The notes beneath the pieces were generated by a model. The model saw only the letters and a program-made list of their open reading frames with translations, was not told where the DNA came from and made no database searches. This document shows, piece by piece, positions 18,496 through 28,506 of a stretch of 64,000 bases of DNA. The stretch is from contig NZ_JAPZSY010000025.1 of assembly GCF_027532025.1 (NCBI RefSeq), positions 1 to 64,000 of the forward strand. The letters are read 5' to 3'. How positions within the stretch are numbered: the first letter of the stretch is position 1; each line of letters begins with the position of its first letter. Position numbers and translations under genes: made by a program. The stretch is from Inhella sp. GTDB lineage: Bacteria; Pseudomonadota; Gammaproteobacteria; Burkholderiales; Burkholderiaceae_C.

Positions 18496-18810
18496 TCAAG
18501 CGGCCTGCGAGGCCAGGAGGATCTGCGCGTGCAGCTGAGCCGATTGCTCGTTGACGCTGGGCTTGTGGCTGCTGGTCAGCAAGCTCCACACCAAATCGTC
18601 TTCCATGCGGAAGCGGCACAGCAGCGTCGCGTTGCCAGACAACTTCATCACCTGGGCCGGGCTCAGCGTGGCCAGCAGCGTGGCCGTTTCTTCGCTGATG
18701 CCCAGCCGGAACAAGGCCTGTTCGCGGTCCTGACGGATGAGGCTTTGCGCCAGCATCAGGTAGGACAGGTTGGTTTCGCGGATTTCGGTCAGGATTTGAT
18801 CGGGGGTCAT
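18496..18810 (-). CDS. flhD: Flagellar master regulator subunit FlhD
   Basis: A 104-residue helical protein, the DNA-binding partner of FlhC. The N-terminus EIRETNLSYLMLAQSLIRQDRE is a typical FlhD dimer helix. It is the first gene of flhDC. The 140 bases upstream hold an inverted repeat at 18912-18940; I see no convincing sigma-70 promoter by eye. Confidence 0.95.
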   Translation of the reverse strand: MTPDQILTEIRETNLSYLMLAQSLIRQDREQALFRLGISEETATLLATLSPAQVMKLSGNATLLCRFRMEDDLVWSLLTSSHKPSVNEQSAQLHAQILLASQAA

Positions 18811-18911
18811 GGGCGCTGCTCCGGGTTGGGTGCGATGGAGCCCATTGTTGGAAGACCGACTCCGCCCCGAAATCAGACGCTGGCTGCACCACCCGTTGGG
18901 CGGCTCACCGA

Positions 18912-18940
18912 GGTCCTGTCAGAAAAAGCCTGACAAGACC
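18912..18940 (-). terminator. Hairpin between the TPR gene and flhD
   Basis: Two 11-base arms (18912-18922 and 18930-18940) pair at 10 of 11 positions around a 7-base loop AAAAAGC. On the minus strand it starts 12 bases after the TPR gene stop, so it may terminate that transcript. No T-run follows the stem; the T-run is in the loop. It could instead act in the flhDC leader. Confidence 0.4.
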
Positions 18941-18951
18941 CCTCACTGACC

Positions 18952-19458
18952 TCAGACCGCCTTCTGCGTCTGCCGTGTCAGGCGCTGAATCCGAGCCAGC
19001 TCCGTCTTGACCAGCGGCAGCAAGTCGGGGGCTTCGGCCATCAAACTTTGCTTGGCCTTGCCGCGCAGCAGCTTGCGCAAGGCGCTGCTGGCCTCCACGG
19101 CCTCGCCCAAGCCGCTCAGGGCGAACCCCAGCGCGTACCAACTCGGGCCATGGTGGGGCTGCAGTTGCAGCGCGTCGCGCGCATAGCGGGCCGCGTGGGC
19201 GTACTCGCCGGCGCTGAGCAGCATGGCCGCCATGTCGCTCTGCAGCTCAAAGCTCATCGGCTGGGTGTTCAGCGCCCTCAACAGCAGGCTCACGCTGCGG
19301 CCCAGCTCGCCGCGGGCCGCTTCGGCGTAGGCCGAACTGCGCGCCGCCGCCAGCAAGGCCATGGCTTCGGTGATCGATTGACCGGGCGCGGCCATCACGC
19401 CGCTGGCCGCCGCACGGCGGGCCCAATCCTGGGAGGGGTTTTGCATCTGCAGGGACAT
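18952..19458 (-). CDS. TPR-repeat protein next to flagellin genes
   Basis: A 168-residue soluble protein. The start at 19458 (MSLQMQNPSQDW) has a good GGAG site 6 bases upstream; in-frame residues before it are probably not translated. Residues about 60-140 form two or three tetratricopeptide helices (LNTQPMSFELQSDMAAMLLSAG ends one, YARDALQLQPHHGPSWYALGFAL follows). It is divergent from flagellin 1. A chaperone or assembly role is possible but unproven. Confidence 0.75.
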   Translation of the reverse strand: MSLQMQNPSQDWARRAAASGVMAAPGQSITEAMALLAAARSSAYAEAARGELGRSVSLLLRALNTQPMSFELQSDMAAMLLSAGEYAHAARYARDALQLQPHHGPSWYALGFALSGLGEAVEASSALRKLLRGKAKQSLMAEAPDLLPLVKTELARIQRLTRQTQKAV

Positions 19459-19688
19459 GGACAGCTCCGTGGGCCAAGCTCGCTCGGCGAGGGGGACACA
19501 AACCACCAAATGGCGTGCGCGAGCGCGCGATCGGCAGCAAGAAGCCTGACTTTAGAAATTTCGCCACGCCATCAAACCCGAGAGTTGGGCGCCCATCGCC
19601 CCCCAGCTTCCGGCGTGACGGGCTTCACGCCAAACAGGGCGTTGCCTCCCCCTCTTTTCAAAAGATGCCTGGCCTTGACAAGCCGGCC

Positions 19689-19716
19689 TCAAGTTCCCTC
19701 GGCCGCGCGCCGACAA
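19689..19716 (+). promoter_or_regulatory. Sigma-28 promoter of flagellin 1
   Basis: TCAAGTTC at 19689, then GCCGACAA at 19709-19716, with 16 bases between TCAA and GCCG. The -10 equals the enteric motA/tsr type. The transcript would start near 19724, giving a leader of about 145 bases. The whole gap 19459-19869 holds only this promoter and the leader hairpin. Confidence 0.7.
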
Positions 19717-19802
19717 CCTTCTCAACGGATCTGCGGATCGCGTTGTCCGGCTCGCGAGGCCCGGGGCGCTCCACCAGGAGCCACCCAGACCAAGGGGTGT
19801 CG

Positions 19803-19847
19803 GGCGGGGCCGCAAGGCTCTTCTCTTCGGCCCCGCCGGGCCTTTTT
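19803..19847 (+). promoter_or_regulatory. Terminator-like hairpin in the flagellin 1 leader
   Basis: A perfect 10-bp GC stem (19803-19812 with 19828-19837) has a 15-base loop and is followed five bases later by TTTTT (19843-19847). It lies between the sigma-28 promoter and the ribosome site GAAAGGA (19857-19863) of flagellin 1. It may be an attenuator, an mRNA-stabilising stem, or a terminator for upstream transcription. Confidence 0.55.
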
Positions 19848-19869
19848 CACCCGCTGAAAGGAAACGACC

Positions 19870-20703
19870 ATGCCCGCCATCATCAACACCAACATCACGT
19901 CGCTGAACGCGCAACGCAACACGGCCATGAGCCAGGCGTCGCTGACCACCGCCGTGCAGCGCCTGTCCTCGGGCCTGCGCGTGAACTCCGCCAAGGACGA
20001 CGCCGCCGGCCTGGCCATCGCCGAACGCATGAATGCCCAGGTCAAAGGCATGAATGTGGCCATTCGCAATGCCAACGACGGCATTTCGCTGGCCCAGACC
20101 GCGGAAGGCGCACTCGGCAAAGTCGGCGATGCCCTGCAGCGGATGCGCGAGCTGGCAGTGCAAGCTCGCAATGCCACCAACACCACCGCCGACAAAACCT
20201 CGCTGGACAAGGAGTACCAACAGCTCGGCGACGAAATTGAACGGGTGCTGGGGGGTACGACGTTCAACGGCAAGGCCATCGTGGGTGCTGACGCAGGCGC
20301 CCAACTCTTCCAAGTGGGCGCCAACACCTCGGCCAATGACGAGATCACGGTGACCACGACGAACTTCGTGACCGACACCGACATCACCGCCGTCACGGGG
20401 GGCAACCTGAACGGTGACGCGGCCGCGCTCAAGACCGTGATCGACAACCTCGACACCGCGTTGAACAAGGTCAACGGTGAACGGGCCACCTACGGTGCCG
20501 TGCAAAACCGCTTTGACGCGGTCATCAGCAACCTCATGGTCTCGGTCGAAAACCAAGCCGCCGCGCGCAGCCGCATCACGGACGCTGACTTCGCCGTCGA
20601 AACCGCCAACCTGAGCCGGGCGCAGATCCTTCAGCAGGCGGGCAATTCGATGATCGCCCAAGCCAACGCGTTGCCCCAGCAGGTCCTGTCGCTCCTTCGA
20701 TGA
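19870..20703 (+). CDS. fliC: Flagellin 1
   Basis: Filament subunit of 277 residues. The D0/D1 N-terminus (MPAIINTNITSLNAQRN, then RLSSGLRVNSAKDDAAGLAI) and C-terminus (ARSRITDADFAVETANLSRAQILQQAG) are canonical. The middle is only about 60 residues long, so D2 is minimal and D3 absent. It has its own sigma-28 promoter and a terminator at 20812. It is about 85% identical by eye to flagellin 2. Confidence 0.97.
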   Translation: MPAIINTNITSLNAQRNTAMSQASLTTAVQRLSSGLRVNSAKDDAAGLAIAERMNAQVKGMNVAIRNANDGISLAQTAEGALGKVGDALQRMRELAVQARNATNTTADKTSLDKEYQQLGDEIERVLGGTTFNGKAIVGADAGAQLFQVGANTSANDEITVTTTNFVTDTDITAVTGGNLNGDAAALKTVIDNLDTALNKVNGERATYGAVQNRFDAVISNLMVSVENQAAARSRITDADFAVETANLSRAQILQQAGNSMIAQANALPQQVLSLLR

Positions 20704-20811
20704 CGCCTGGCCGACTTCGCTGACCTCAAGCGAAGTCGCCACCGGCGGCAATCGGGGCCCTCCGCCGGCCCAAGAAGCGAGCTACTTGAGCCCACCAGCC
20801 CAAGCCCCCTG

Positions 20812-20847
20812 ACCGCCAGTTGTGTTCGCGCCAACTGGCGGTTTTTT
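20812..20847 (+). terminator. Intrinsic terminator of flagellin 1
   Basis: Perfect 11-bp stem ACCGCCAGTTG / CAACTGGCGGT with a 9-base loop, followed by a T-run to 20847. It ends the flagellin 1 transcript, so flagellin 2 needs its own promoter. Confidence 0.9.
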
Positions 20848-20884
20848 CCGCCCCTTTTCTGAGGATTGAAAACCGCCCACGCCT

Positions 20885-20911
20885 TCAAGTCGCGCTCCGC
20901 CCCGTCGAAAA
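20885..20911 (+). promoter_or_regulatory. Sigma-28 promoter of flagellin 2
   Basis: TCAAGTCG at 20885, then GTCGAAAA at 20904-20911, with 15 bases between TCAA and the -10. The leader to the ATG is about 125 bases and includes a 9-bp stem with one mismatch (20944-20952 with 20957-20965). The gap 20704-21044 holds only this and the preceding terminator. Confidence 0.6.
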
Positions 20912-21044
20912 CGGTTCCAACGGGATCGCAGGCCACGCGGCCCGGTGACCTCTCCCGAGGTGACCGAGTGCAGTGCTGCATGCCGTCCAGCAGCGCACGC
21001 TGCCTCGTCCCTGAAACCGTCACCCGTTCTGAAAGGACCGCGAC

Positions 21045-21881
21045 ATGCCCGCCATCATCAACACCAACATCGCGTCGTTGAACGCGCAGCGCAACACGGC
21101 GATGAGCCAAGCGTCGCTGCAAACCTCGGTTCAACGCTTATCCAGCGGCTTGCGCGTCAACTCCGCCAAGGACGACGCCGCCGGCCTGGCCATTGCCGAA
21201 CGCATGAGTTCCCAGGCACGCGGCATGATGGTCGCCATCCGCAACGCCAACGACGGCATCTCGCTGTCTCAAACGGCCGAAGGCGCCCTGTCCAAAGCGG
21301 GCGACGCGCTGCAGCGCATGCGCGAACTGGCCGTGCAGGCCCGCAATGCCACCAACACCACCACCGACAAGGCCTCGCTGAGCAAGGAATTCGAACAGTT
21401 GGGCGACGAGATTGAGAGGGTGCTTGCGGGGACAACCTTCAACGGCCGCGCCATCGTGGGCGCCGACGCCGGCGCGCAGTTGTTCCAAGTGGGCGCCAAC
21501 ACCTCGACCAACGATGAAATCACCATAACGACGCTGAATTTCGCCACCGACGGCGACGTCACGGCCGTCACGGGCGCCAACCTCAACGGCGACGCCGCGG
21601 CGCTGAAGACCGTGATCGACAACATCGACACGGCCCTTAACAAGGTCAACGGCGAACGCGCCACCTACGGTGCCGTGCAAAACCGGTTCGAAGCCGTGAT
21701 CAGCGCGCTGATGGTGGCCTACGAGAACCAAACCGCCGCCCGCAGCCGCATCATGGACGCCGACTTCGCCGTCGAAACCGCCAACCTCAGCCGCGCCAAT
21801 ATCCTGCAGCAGGCGGGCAACTCGATGGTGGCGCAGGCCAACGCCCTGCCCCAAGGTGTGCTGGCCCTCTTGCGCGGCTGA
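21045..21881 (+). CDS. fliC: Flagellin 2
   Basis: Second filament subunit, 278 residues, with the same N- and C-terminal assembly domains as flagellin 1 (MPAIINTNIASLNAQRN; ARSRIMDADFAVETANLSRANILQQAG) and the same short middle domain. It differs from flagellin 1 mainly by scattered substitutions. The ribosome site GAAAGGA is 9 bases upstream. It is terminated by paired hairpins at 21889-21953. It is probably a recent duplicate. Confidence 0.97.
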   Translation: MPAIINTNIASLNAQRNTAMSQASLQTSVQRLSSGLRVNSAKDDAAGLAIAERMSSQARGMMVAIRNANDGISLSQTAEGALSKAGDALQRMRELAVQARNATNTTTDKASLSKEFEQLGDEIERVLAGTTFNGRAIVGADAGAQLFQVGANTSTNDEITITTLNFATDGDVTAVTGANLNGDAAALKTVIDNIDTALNKVNGERATYGAVQNRFEAVISALMVAYENQTAARSRIMDADFAVETANLSRANILQQAGNSMVAQANALPQGVLALLRG

Positions 21882-21888
21882 CGCCCCA

Positions 21889-21953
21889 ACCCGGCGCCCG
21901 CTGCGGCGCCGGGTCCTCTCACTGACGGAATGGCGGCCAAACCGGCCGCTTTT
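21889..21953 (+). terminator. Tandem terminator hairpins behind flagellin 2
   Basis: A 10-bp GC stem at 21889-21914 is followed by a second stem GCGGCC/GGCCGC at 21933-21949 with TTTT directly after. The second has the layout of an intrinsic terminator. Confidence 0.7.
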
Positions 21954-22042
21954 CGGCGCTTTGCGGCGCACGCCCTGCTCCAAGAATCTGCCTCATCCGG
22001 TTTGGCCCGTCGGCCCCGGCGCAGATTCGCAAGGAGTGCGTG

Positions 22043-22909
22043 ATGCCGCAGATCATCAACACCAACATCGCTTCGCTGAACGCGCAGCGCAACCTGAACA
22101 TGTCCCAGGGGGCGCTGCAGGTGGCGACCCAACGCCTGTCCTCGGGCCTGCGGGTCAACTCAGCGAAAGACGATGCCGCCGGCATGGCCATCGCCGAGCG
22201 CATGCACGCCCAGGCTCGCGGCTTTGCCGTGGCCATGCGAAACGCCAACGACGGCATCTCGCTGGCCCAGGTGGCCGAAGGCGCCCTGGCGCGGGTCACC
22301 GACAACCTGCAACGCATGCGAGAGCTGGCCATCCAGGCCCGAAACGCCACGAACAGCCCCAGCGACAAAAACGCGCTGGACAAAGAGTTCGGTGAGCTGG
22401 CCAAAGAAATCCAGCGCAACATCCGCGGCACCACCTTCAACGGCAAGCCCATCCTGGCCGACGCCGCCGGTACGCAGGTCTTCCAGGTGGGCGCCAACAC
22501 GACCGACAACGACGTGATCGAGTTCACCACCACCAACCTGGCCGCTGACGCCCTGGTGACCGTCATCAGCGGCACCGACGCCACGGGCTCGGGTCGGGCC
22601 ACCATCGACGGCACGACCGACATCACGCAGATCGCCACCGTGATTGCCAACATCGACGCCGCGTTCGACAAGATCAACGGTGACCGGGCCATCCTGGGCG
22701 CCCAGCAAAACCGGTTCGACGCGGTGATCAGCAACCTGCAGATCTCGTACGAAAACCAGATGGCGGCCCGCAGCCGCATCATGGACGCCGACTACGCGCA
22801 AGAGACCTCGGCGCTCAGCCGCGCCAACATCCTGCAGCAAGCGGGCACCGCCATGGTTGCGCAGGCCAACCAGCTGCCGCAGCAGGTGCTGCAGCTGCTG
22901 CGGGGCTGA
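22043..22909 (+). CDS. fliC: Flagellin 3
   Basis: Third flagellin, 288 residues, more diverged from the other two (MPQIINTNIASLNAQRNLNMSQGAL; QMAARSRIMDADYAQETSAL). The ATG at 22043 follows AAGGAG by six bases; a GTG three bases earlier is less likely. The middle region is slightly longer than in flagellins 1 and 2. I found no clear sigma-28 site in its upstream region, so its expression may differ from its neighbours. Confidence 0.95.
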   Translation: MPQIINTNIASLNAQRNLNMSQGALQVATQRLSSGLRVNSAKDDAAGMAIAERMHAQARGFAVAMRNANDGISLAQVAEGALARVTDNLQRMRELAIQARNATNSPSDKNALDKEFGELAKEIQRNIRGTTFNGKPILADAAGTQVFQVGANTTDNDVIEFTTTNLAADALVTVISGTDATGSGRATIDGTTDITQIATVIANIDAAFDKINGDRAILGAQQNRFDAVISNLQISYENQMAARSRIMDADYAQETSALSRANILQQAGTAMVAQANQLPQQVLQLLRG

Positions 22910-22951
22910 CAACCGGGCGAAGGCGGCGTGAAATTTTTCACACTGCCACCC

Positions 22952-22978
22952 TCAAGTCCTCTCGAAAGCGGCCGAAGA
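22952..22978 (+). promoter_or_regulatory. Sigma-28 promoter of fliD
   Basis: TCAAGTCC at 22952, 15 bases after TCAA, then GCCGAAGA at 22971-22978. Just upstream is a small AT-rich dyad, GTGAAA-TT-TTTCAC, at 22928-22941. Downstream in the leader a GGCCCC/GGGGCC stem lies near 22993-23007. Confidence 0.6.
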
Positions 22979-23047
22979 CCCTGGGGCGGAAGGCCCCCTG
23001 GGGGCCGGCCGCTGTACTCGCATGGGGATTTTTGAGGAGAACGCACC

Positions 23048-24463
23048 ATGGCCACCATCTCGTCCGCCGGCATCGGCAGTGGGATCGACGTCGAGACGCT
23101 GATTTCGCGCCTCGTCGCCGCGGAGCGCACGCCCATCACCCAGCTGCAACGCAACACCGATGGCTTGAAAACCCAGCTGTCGGCCTTCGGCAAGTTGCAG
23201 TCCCAGCTGTCCACCTTGCGCGATGCCGCCACCAAGCTGACCCGCGCCGACACGTTCACCGCAGCCACCGTCGCCGCAGCCGATGCCACCGTGACAACGG
23301 CCACGGCCACGGCCGGTGCGGCCGCCGGCGCCTACACCGTCAACGTCAACCGCTTGGCGGCGGCACAGTCGCTGGCGTCCAACGCCATCCCCAGCGGCAC
23401 AGGCGTGGGAGCGGGCACGATGACGATCACCTTCGGCCGCTACAACGACGACCTGAGCAGCTTCGACACCGACCCGACCCGCACCTCGCTGGTCATTCCC
23501 ATCATTTCCGGGCAAGACCAACTGGAAAAGGTGCGGGACCAGATCAATGCACTGAAGGCCGGCATCGTGGCCAGCGTGGTCAGTGACGTGAACGGCTCGC
23601 GACTGGTCATGCGCGGCAGCAACTCCGGCCAAGCCAACGGCTTCAAGGTCGAGGTGAGCGATGCCGACGGCAACAACACCGACGGCAGTGGCCTGTCGTC
23701 GTTGGCCTACGACCCCACCGCCGGGGTGAACCCCGGGCTGTCCAAGCAAGCGGCGCTGAACGCCCGCGTCAACATCGATGGCATCGACATCGAGTCGGCC
23801 ACCAACGAAATCACCGGCGCCATCGAAGGCGTGACACTGAACCTGCGCAAGGCCGGCGCCAGCACCACCGTGAACGTGGGGCAAGACAAAGAGGCCATCA
23901 AGAAAGCCATCACCGATTTCGTCACGGCTTACAACGGCACCATCACCCTGCTGCGCGAACAAAGCCGTGTCGACCCCGCCACCCGCGGAGGCGGCCCCTT
24001 GAAGGGCGACAGCACGGTGAACGGCATCCAGTTTCAGTTGCGCGCCCTGGCTGGGGCCAGCACGACGCTCGGGGGCAGCCTGGACCGGCTGGCGGCCATC
24101 GGACTGGAACCCCAAACCGATGGCACGCTGAAGGTGGACAACACCAAGTTGGACGCCGCCCTGGGCAACAGCACCAGCCTGCGGGCCTTGTTCGCCGGCG
24201 AGGACACAGGCAACGCCAGCAACAGCGGCCTGGCCTTGCAGTTCAAGGGGGCGGTGGACACGCTGCTGAACACCGACGGTCGCTTGGACTCTCGTCAAAA
24301 GGGCATCCAATCGCGCATCAGCAACAACGACAAGCGCGGCGAAGAGCTGGAGCGTCGGCTGAGCCTGATGGAGAAGCGGTTGCGCCAGCAGTACACGGCC
24401 TTGGATGCCACGATGAGCAAATCGAACAACTTGGCCGCGTACGTCAATCAGCAATTCGGCTGA
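23048..24463 (+). CDS. fliD: Flagellar filament cap protein FliD
   Basis: FliD caps the growing filament and guides flagellin assembly. It has 471 residues. The N-terminus ISSAGIGSGIDVETLISRLVAAERTP and the C-terminal coiled segment (LERRLSLMEKRLRQQYTALDATMSKSN) are diagnostic. It is followed by fliS and fliT in the usual order and has its own sigma-28 site and a GAGGAGAA ribosome site. Confidence 0.96.
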   Translation: MATISSAGIGSGIDVETLISRLVAAERTPITQLQRNTDGLKTQLSAFGKLQSQLSTLRDAATKLTRADTFTAATVAAADATVTTATATAGAAAGAYTVNVNRLAAAQSLASNAIPSGTGVGAGTMTITFGRYNDDLSSFDTDPTRTSLVIPIISGQDQLEKVRDQINALKAGIVASVVSDVNGSRLVMRGSNSGQANGFKVEVSDADGNNTDGSGLSSLAYDPTAGVNPGLSKQAALNARVNIDGIDIESATNEITGAIEGVTLNLRKAGASTTVNVGQDKEAIKKAITDFVTAYNGTITLLREQSRVDPATRGGGPLKGDSTVNGIQFQLRALAGASTTLGGSLDRLAAIGLEPQTDGTLKVDNTKLDAALGNSTSLRALFAGEDTGNASNSGLALQFKGAVDTLLNTDGRLDSRQKGIQSRISNNDKRGEELERRLSLMEKRLRQQYTALDATMSKSNNLAAYVNQQFG

Positions 24464-24601
24464 TGAGCGCGGGCGGCGCCCGGCCCCCGGCGAAAGCGTG
24501 AATTGCCCCGCGGTGGGGCGGCAATCCCGGGGCTGTGCGAGCTCAAGTTGCCGGGGCAGGCGTCGAAAACCTAGGTAACTCTCCAGCGCCCAGGTGTCCC
24601 G

Positions 24602-25030
24602 ATGTTCAACCCTTCATCGCCTTTCGCACCCCGCCACAGCCGGCCGGCGCACGTCTACAGCCGAATCGGCCTGGAAACCGAGGTCGACGGTGCCAGCCCG
24701 CATCGCCTGATCCAAATGCTGTGGGACGGGCTCTTCGATGCCTTGGCGCGTGCCGAAGGCGCCTTGCAGGCCGACCAACGCGACATCAAAGCGCGCGCCC
24801 TGTCGAAAGCCGTTCGCATCCTCGATGAGGGGCTGAAAGCAGGACTCGACCCGGAGAACGGCGGTCCGCTGGCCTTGCAATTGCGCGACTTGTACGCCTA
24901 CGCGAGCCTTCGCCTGACGCAAGCGAACTTGCGAGACGACCTGAGGGCCATCCAGGAAGTGCGCCAAATCCTGGCGCCCGTTCGCGACGCTTGGGCGCAG
25001 ATTGCCCCGTCCAACGCCGCCGCCGCCTGA
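24602..25030 (+). CDS. fliS: Flagellin export chaperone FliS
   Basis: Binds flagellin C-termini and prevents early polymerisation. It has 142 residues and is helical, with the family signature YSRIGLETEVDGASPHRLIQMLWDGLFDAL and an NLRDDLRAIQEV segment. It lies between fliD and fliT. Confidence 0.94.
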   Translation: MFNPSSPFAPRHSRPAHVYSRIGLETEVDGASPHRLIQMLWDGLFDALARAEGALQADQRDIKARALSKAVRILDEGLKAGLDPENGGPLALQLRDLYAYASLRLTQANLRDDLRAIQEVRQILAPVRDAWAQIAPSNAAAA

Positions 25031-25068
25031 GGCCCTTGCCCACCCATTCAGCTCAGGGACACACCGCC

Positions 25069-25368
25069 GTGAACGCCCAACTCCTCAGCTACTACGAAGC
25101 CATCGAGCAGGCCAGCGCCGACATGCTGCAGTGCGCCCGCGCCGGCAATTGGGACGAGGTGGTCAAGCTTGAGGGCGCCTGCGCCCTGCTCATCGCCCAG
25201 CTCAAACACGCCGCCAGCGACCAAAGCCTGGGCCCCGACGAGGCGCCGCTGAAGGCGCGGATCATGCAGCGGATCTTGGTGAACGATGCCGAGATCCGCG
25301 CCTTGGCCGAGCCTTGGTTGGACGATTTGGGCCGCTGGGTCGCGCCCGGCAGCCCTTCGCTGCACTGA
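25069..25368 (+). CDS. fliT: FliT-like flagellar chaperone
   Basis: A 99-residue helical protein encoded after fliS. The GTG start at 25069 (VNAQLLSYYEAIEQASADML) has an AGGGAC site upstream and avoids a long low-quality N-terminal extension. FliT binds FliD and can inhibit FlhDC in enterics. Sequence conservation in this family is low, so the call rests mainly on position, length and the N-terminal YYEAIEQAS helix. Its last two codons lie inside a dispersed repeat shared with 54172-54208. Confidence 0.75.
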   Translation: MNAQLLSYYEAIEQASADMLQCARAGNWDEVVKLEGACALLIAQLKHAASDQSLGPDEAPLKARIMQRILVNDAEIRALAEPWLDDLGRWVAPGSPSLH

Positions 25369-25480
25369 GCCTCAACACGGCAGTTGACCGCTTCACCCCT
25401 CACGCCAATCCTGGTTCCCCACACCCTGGACGCTCACGAGCGGGTTCAACCCTCGGGTGGCCGCGCGACGCCAGCACGTG
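25360..25480 (+). repeat. Dispersed repeat, copy A (3' end of fliT)
   Basis: A 37-base core (25360-25396) matches the minus strand of 54208-54172 at 34 of 37 positions, starting CTGCACTGAGCCT and ending TTGACCGCTTCAC. Weaker similarity continues for about 80 bases (for example TGGTTCC, then GGTGGCCG). In both copies the core begins in the same phase at the end of a gene and supplies Leu-His-stop. Apart from this, 25369-25670 holds no gene or clear promoter that I can see. Confidence 0.65.
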
Positions 25481-25670
25481 GCGGTTGCGGGCAGAGGCGA
25501 GCGCGGCCAGCGACGGGGGCGGCACATTGGCACGCTGAGACCCCGACAGTGCCCCCAGGGCTGCGCTGAGGGCTGGGCGCCTGGGCTAGAGTCTGCGGAC
25601 GTCCCGGCCCGTTCGGGCCCCACGGTTCCTTGACCCATGCGCTCTTTCGCAGAGCGGTCCTCCGCGCCCC

Positions 25671-28022
<2,352 letters not shown>

Positions 28023-28062
28023 AGCTAAAAACGCCGCATCGCCGACACACCCTCCGAGGGCG

Positions 28063-28395
28063 TCAGACCTGCATGTTCATGATCTCGGAGTAGGCCGAGA
28101 CCAGGCGGTTGCGAACTTGCAGCACGGCTTGAAAGCCAATTTGGCTTTTCTGCATGGCAACCATGGTCTCCTCCAGGCTCACCGTGGGGTTGTCCATCTG
28201 GACCTCGCGCTGCAAGCGGGATGCCTCCAGCTGGCTGCGGCTGACGCCCTGCAATGCCTGGCTCATGGCGTCCGCAAAGCTCGCACCCGCCACCGGCGCC
28301 GCCTTCGCTGAGCCCGCCAAGCCTTGCGGCGCGGACAGGCCGGCACGGGCCACCGCGCTGGCGAAGTCGAAGGGTTTGAGCTGCACCGGATTCAT
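28063..28395 (-). CDS. fliE: Flagellar MS-ring/rod adaptor FliE
   Basis: FliE joins the MS ring to the rod and is one of the first exported parts. It has 110 residues; the C-terminal helices (LEETMVAMQKSQIGFQAVLQVRNRLVSAYSEIMNMQV, in part) are diagnostic. It is transcribed divergently from fliF and alone on its strand. A consensus sigma-28 promoter faces it from 28453-28479. Confidence 0.95.
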   Translation of the reverse strand: MNPVQLKPFDFASAVARAGLSAPQGLAGSAKAAPVAGASFADAMSQALQGVSRSQLEASRLQREVQMDNPTVSLEETMVAMQKSQIGFQAVLQVRNRLVSAYSEIMNMQV

Positions 28396-28452
28396 GACGG
28401 GACGAAGCCTAGGCCGTCCACCACCGACCCATGGCGCAAAGTAAGGGCCGCT

Positions 28453-28479
28453 TTATCGGCTTGTTTGGCGCACGCTTGA
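28453..28479 (-). promoter_or_regulatory. Consensus sigma-28 promoter facing fliE
   Basis: On the minus strand TCAA (28479-28476), exactly 15 bases, then GCCGATAA (28460-28453), the ideal -10 of this class. The predicted transcript starts about 50 bases before the fliE ATG. No other gene lies on this strand before the convergent DUF1631 gene, so fliE is the only visible target. Confidence 0.7.
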
Positions 28480-28506
28480 GGGGTGAGGTCCAAATAATCG
28501 CTCGCC

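Noticed and set aside
25360-25480. Dispersed repeat considered as an integron attC site
   Set aside because: It follows a stop codon as attC does, but the paired RYYYAAC/GTTRRRY cores are not present in both copies, and there is no integrase or cassette array.
28461-28480. Possible sigma-54 site upstream of fliF (TTGGCGCACGCTTGA)
   Set aside because: The -12 GC is missing (TTGA instead of TTGC), and the same bases are explained by the sigma-28 site on the other strand.
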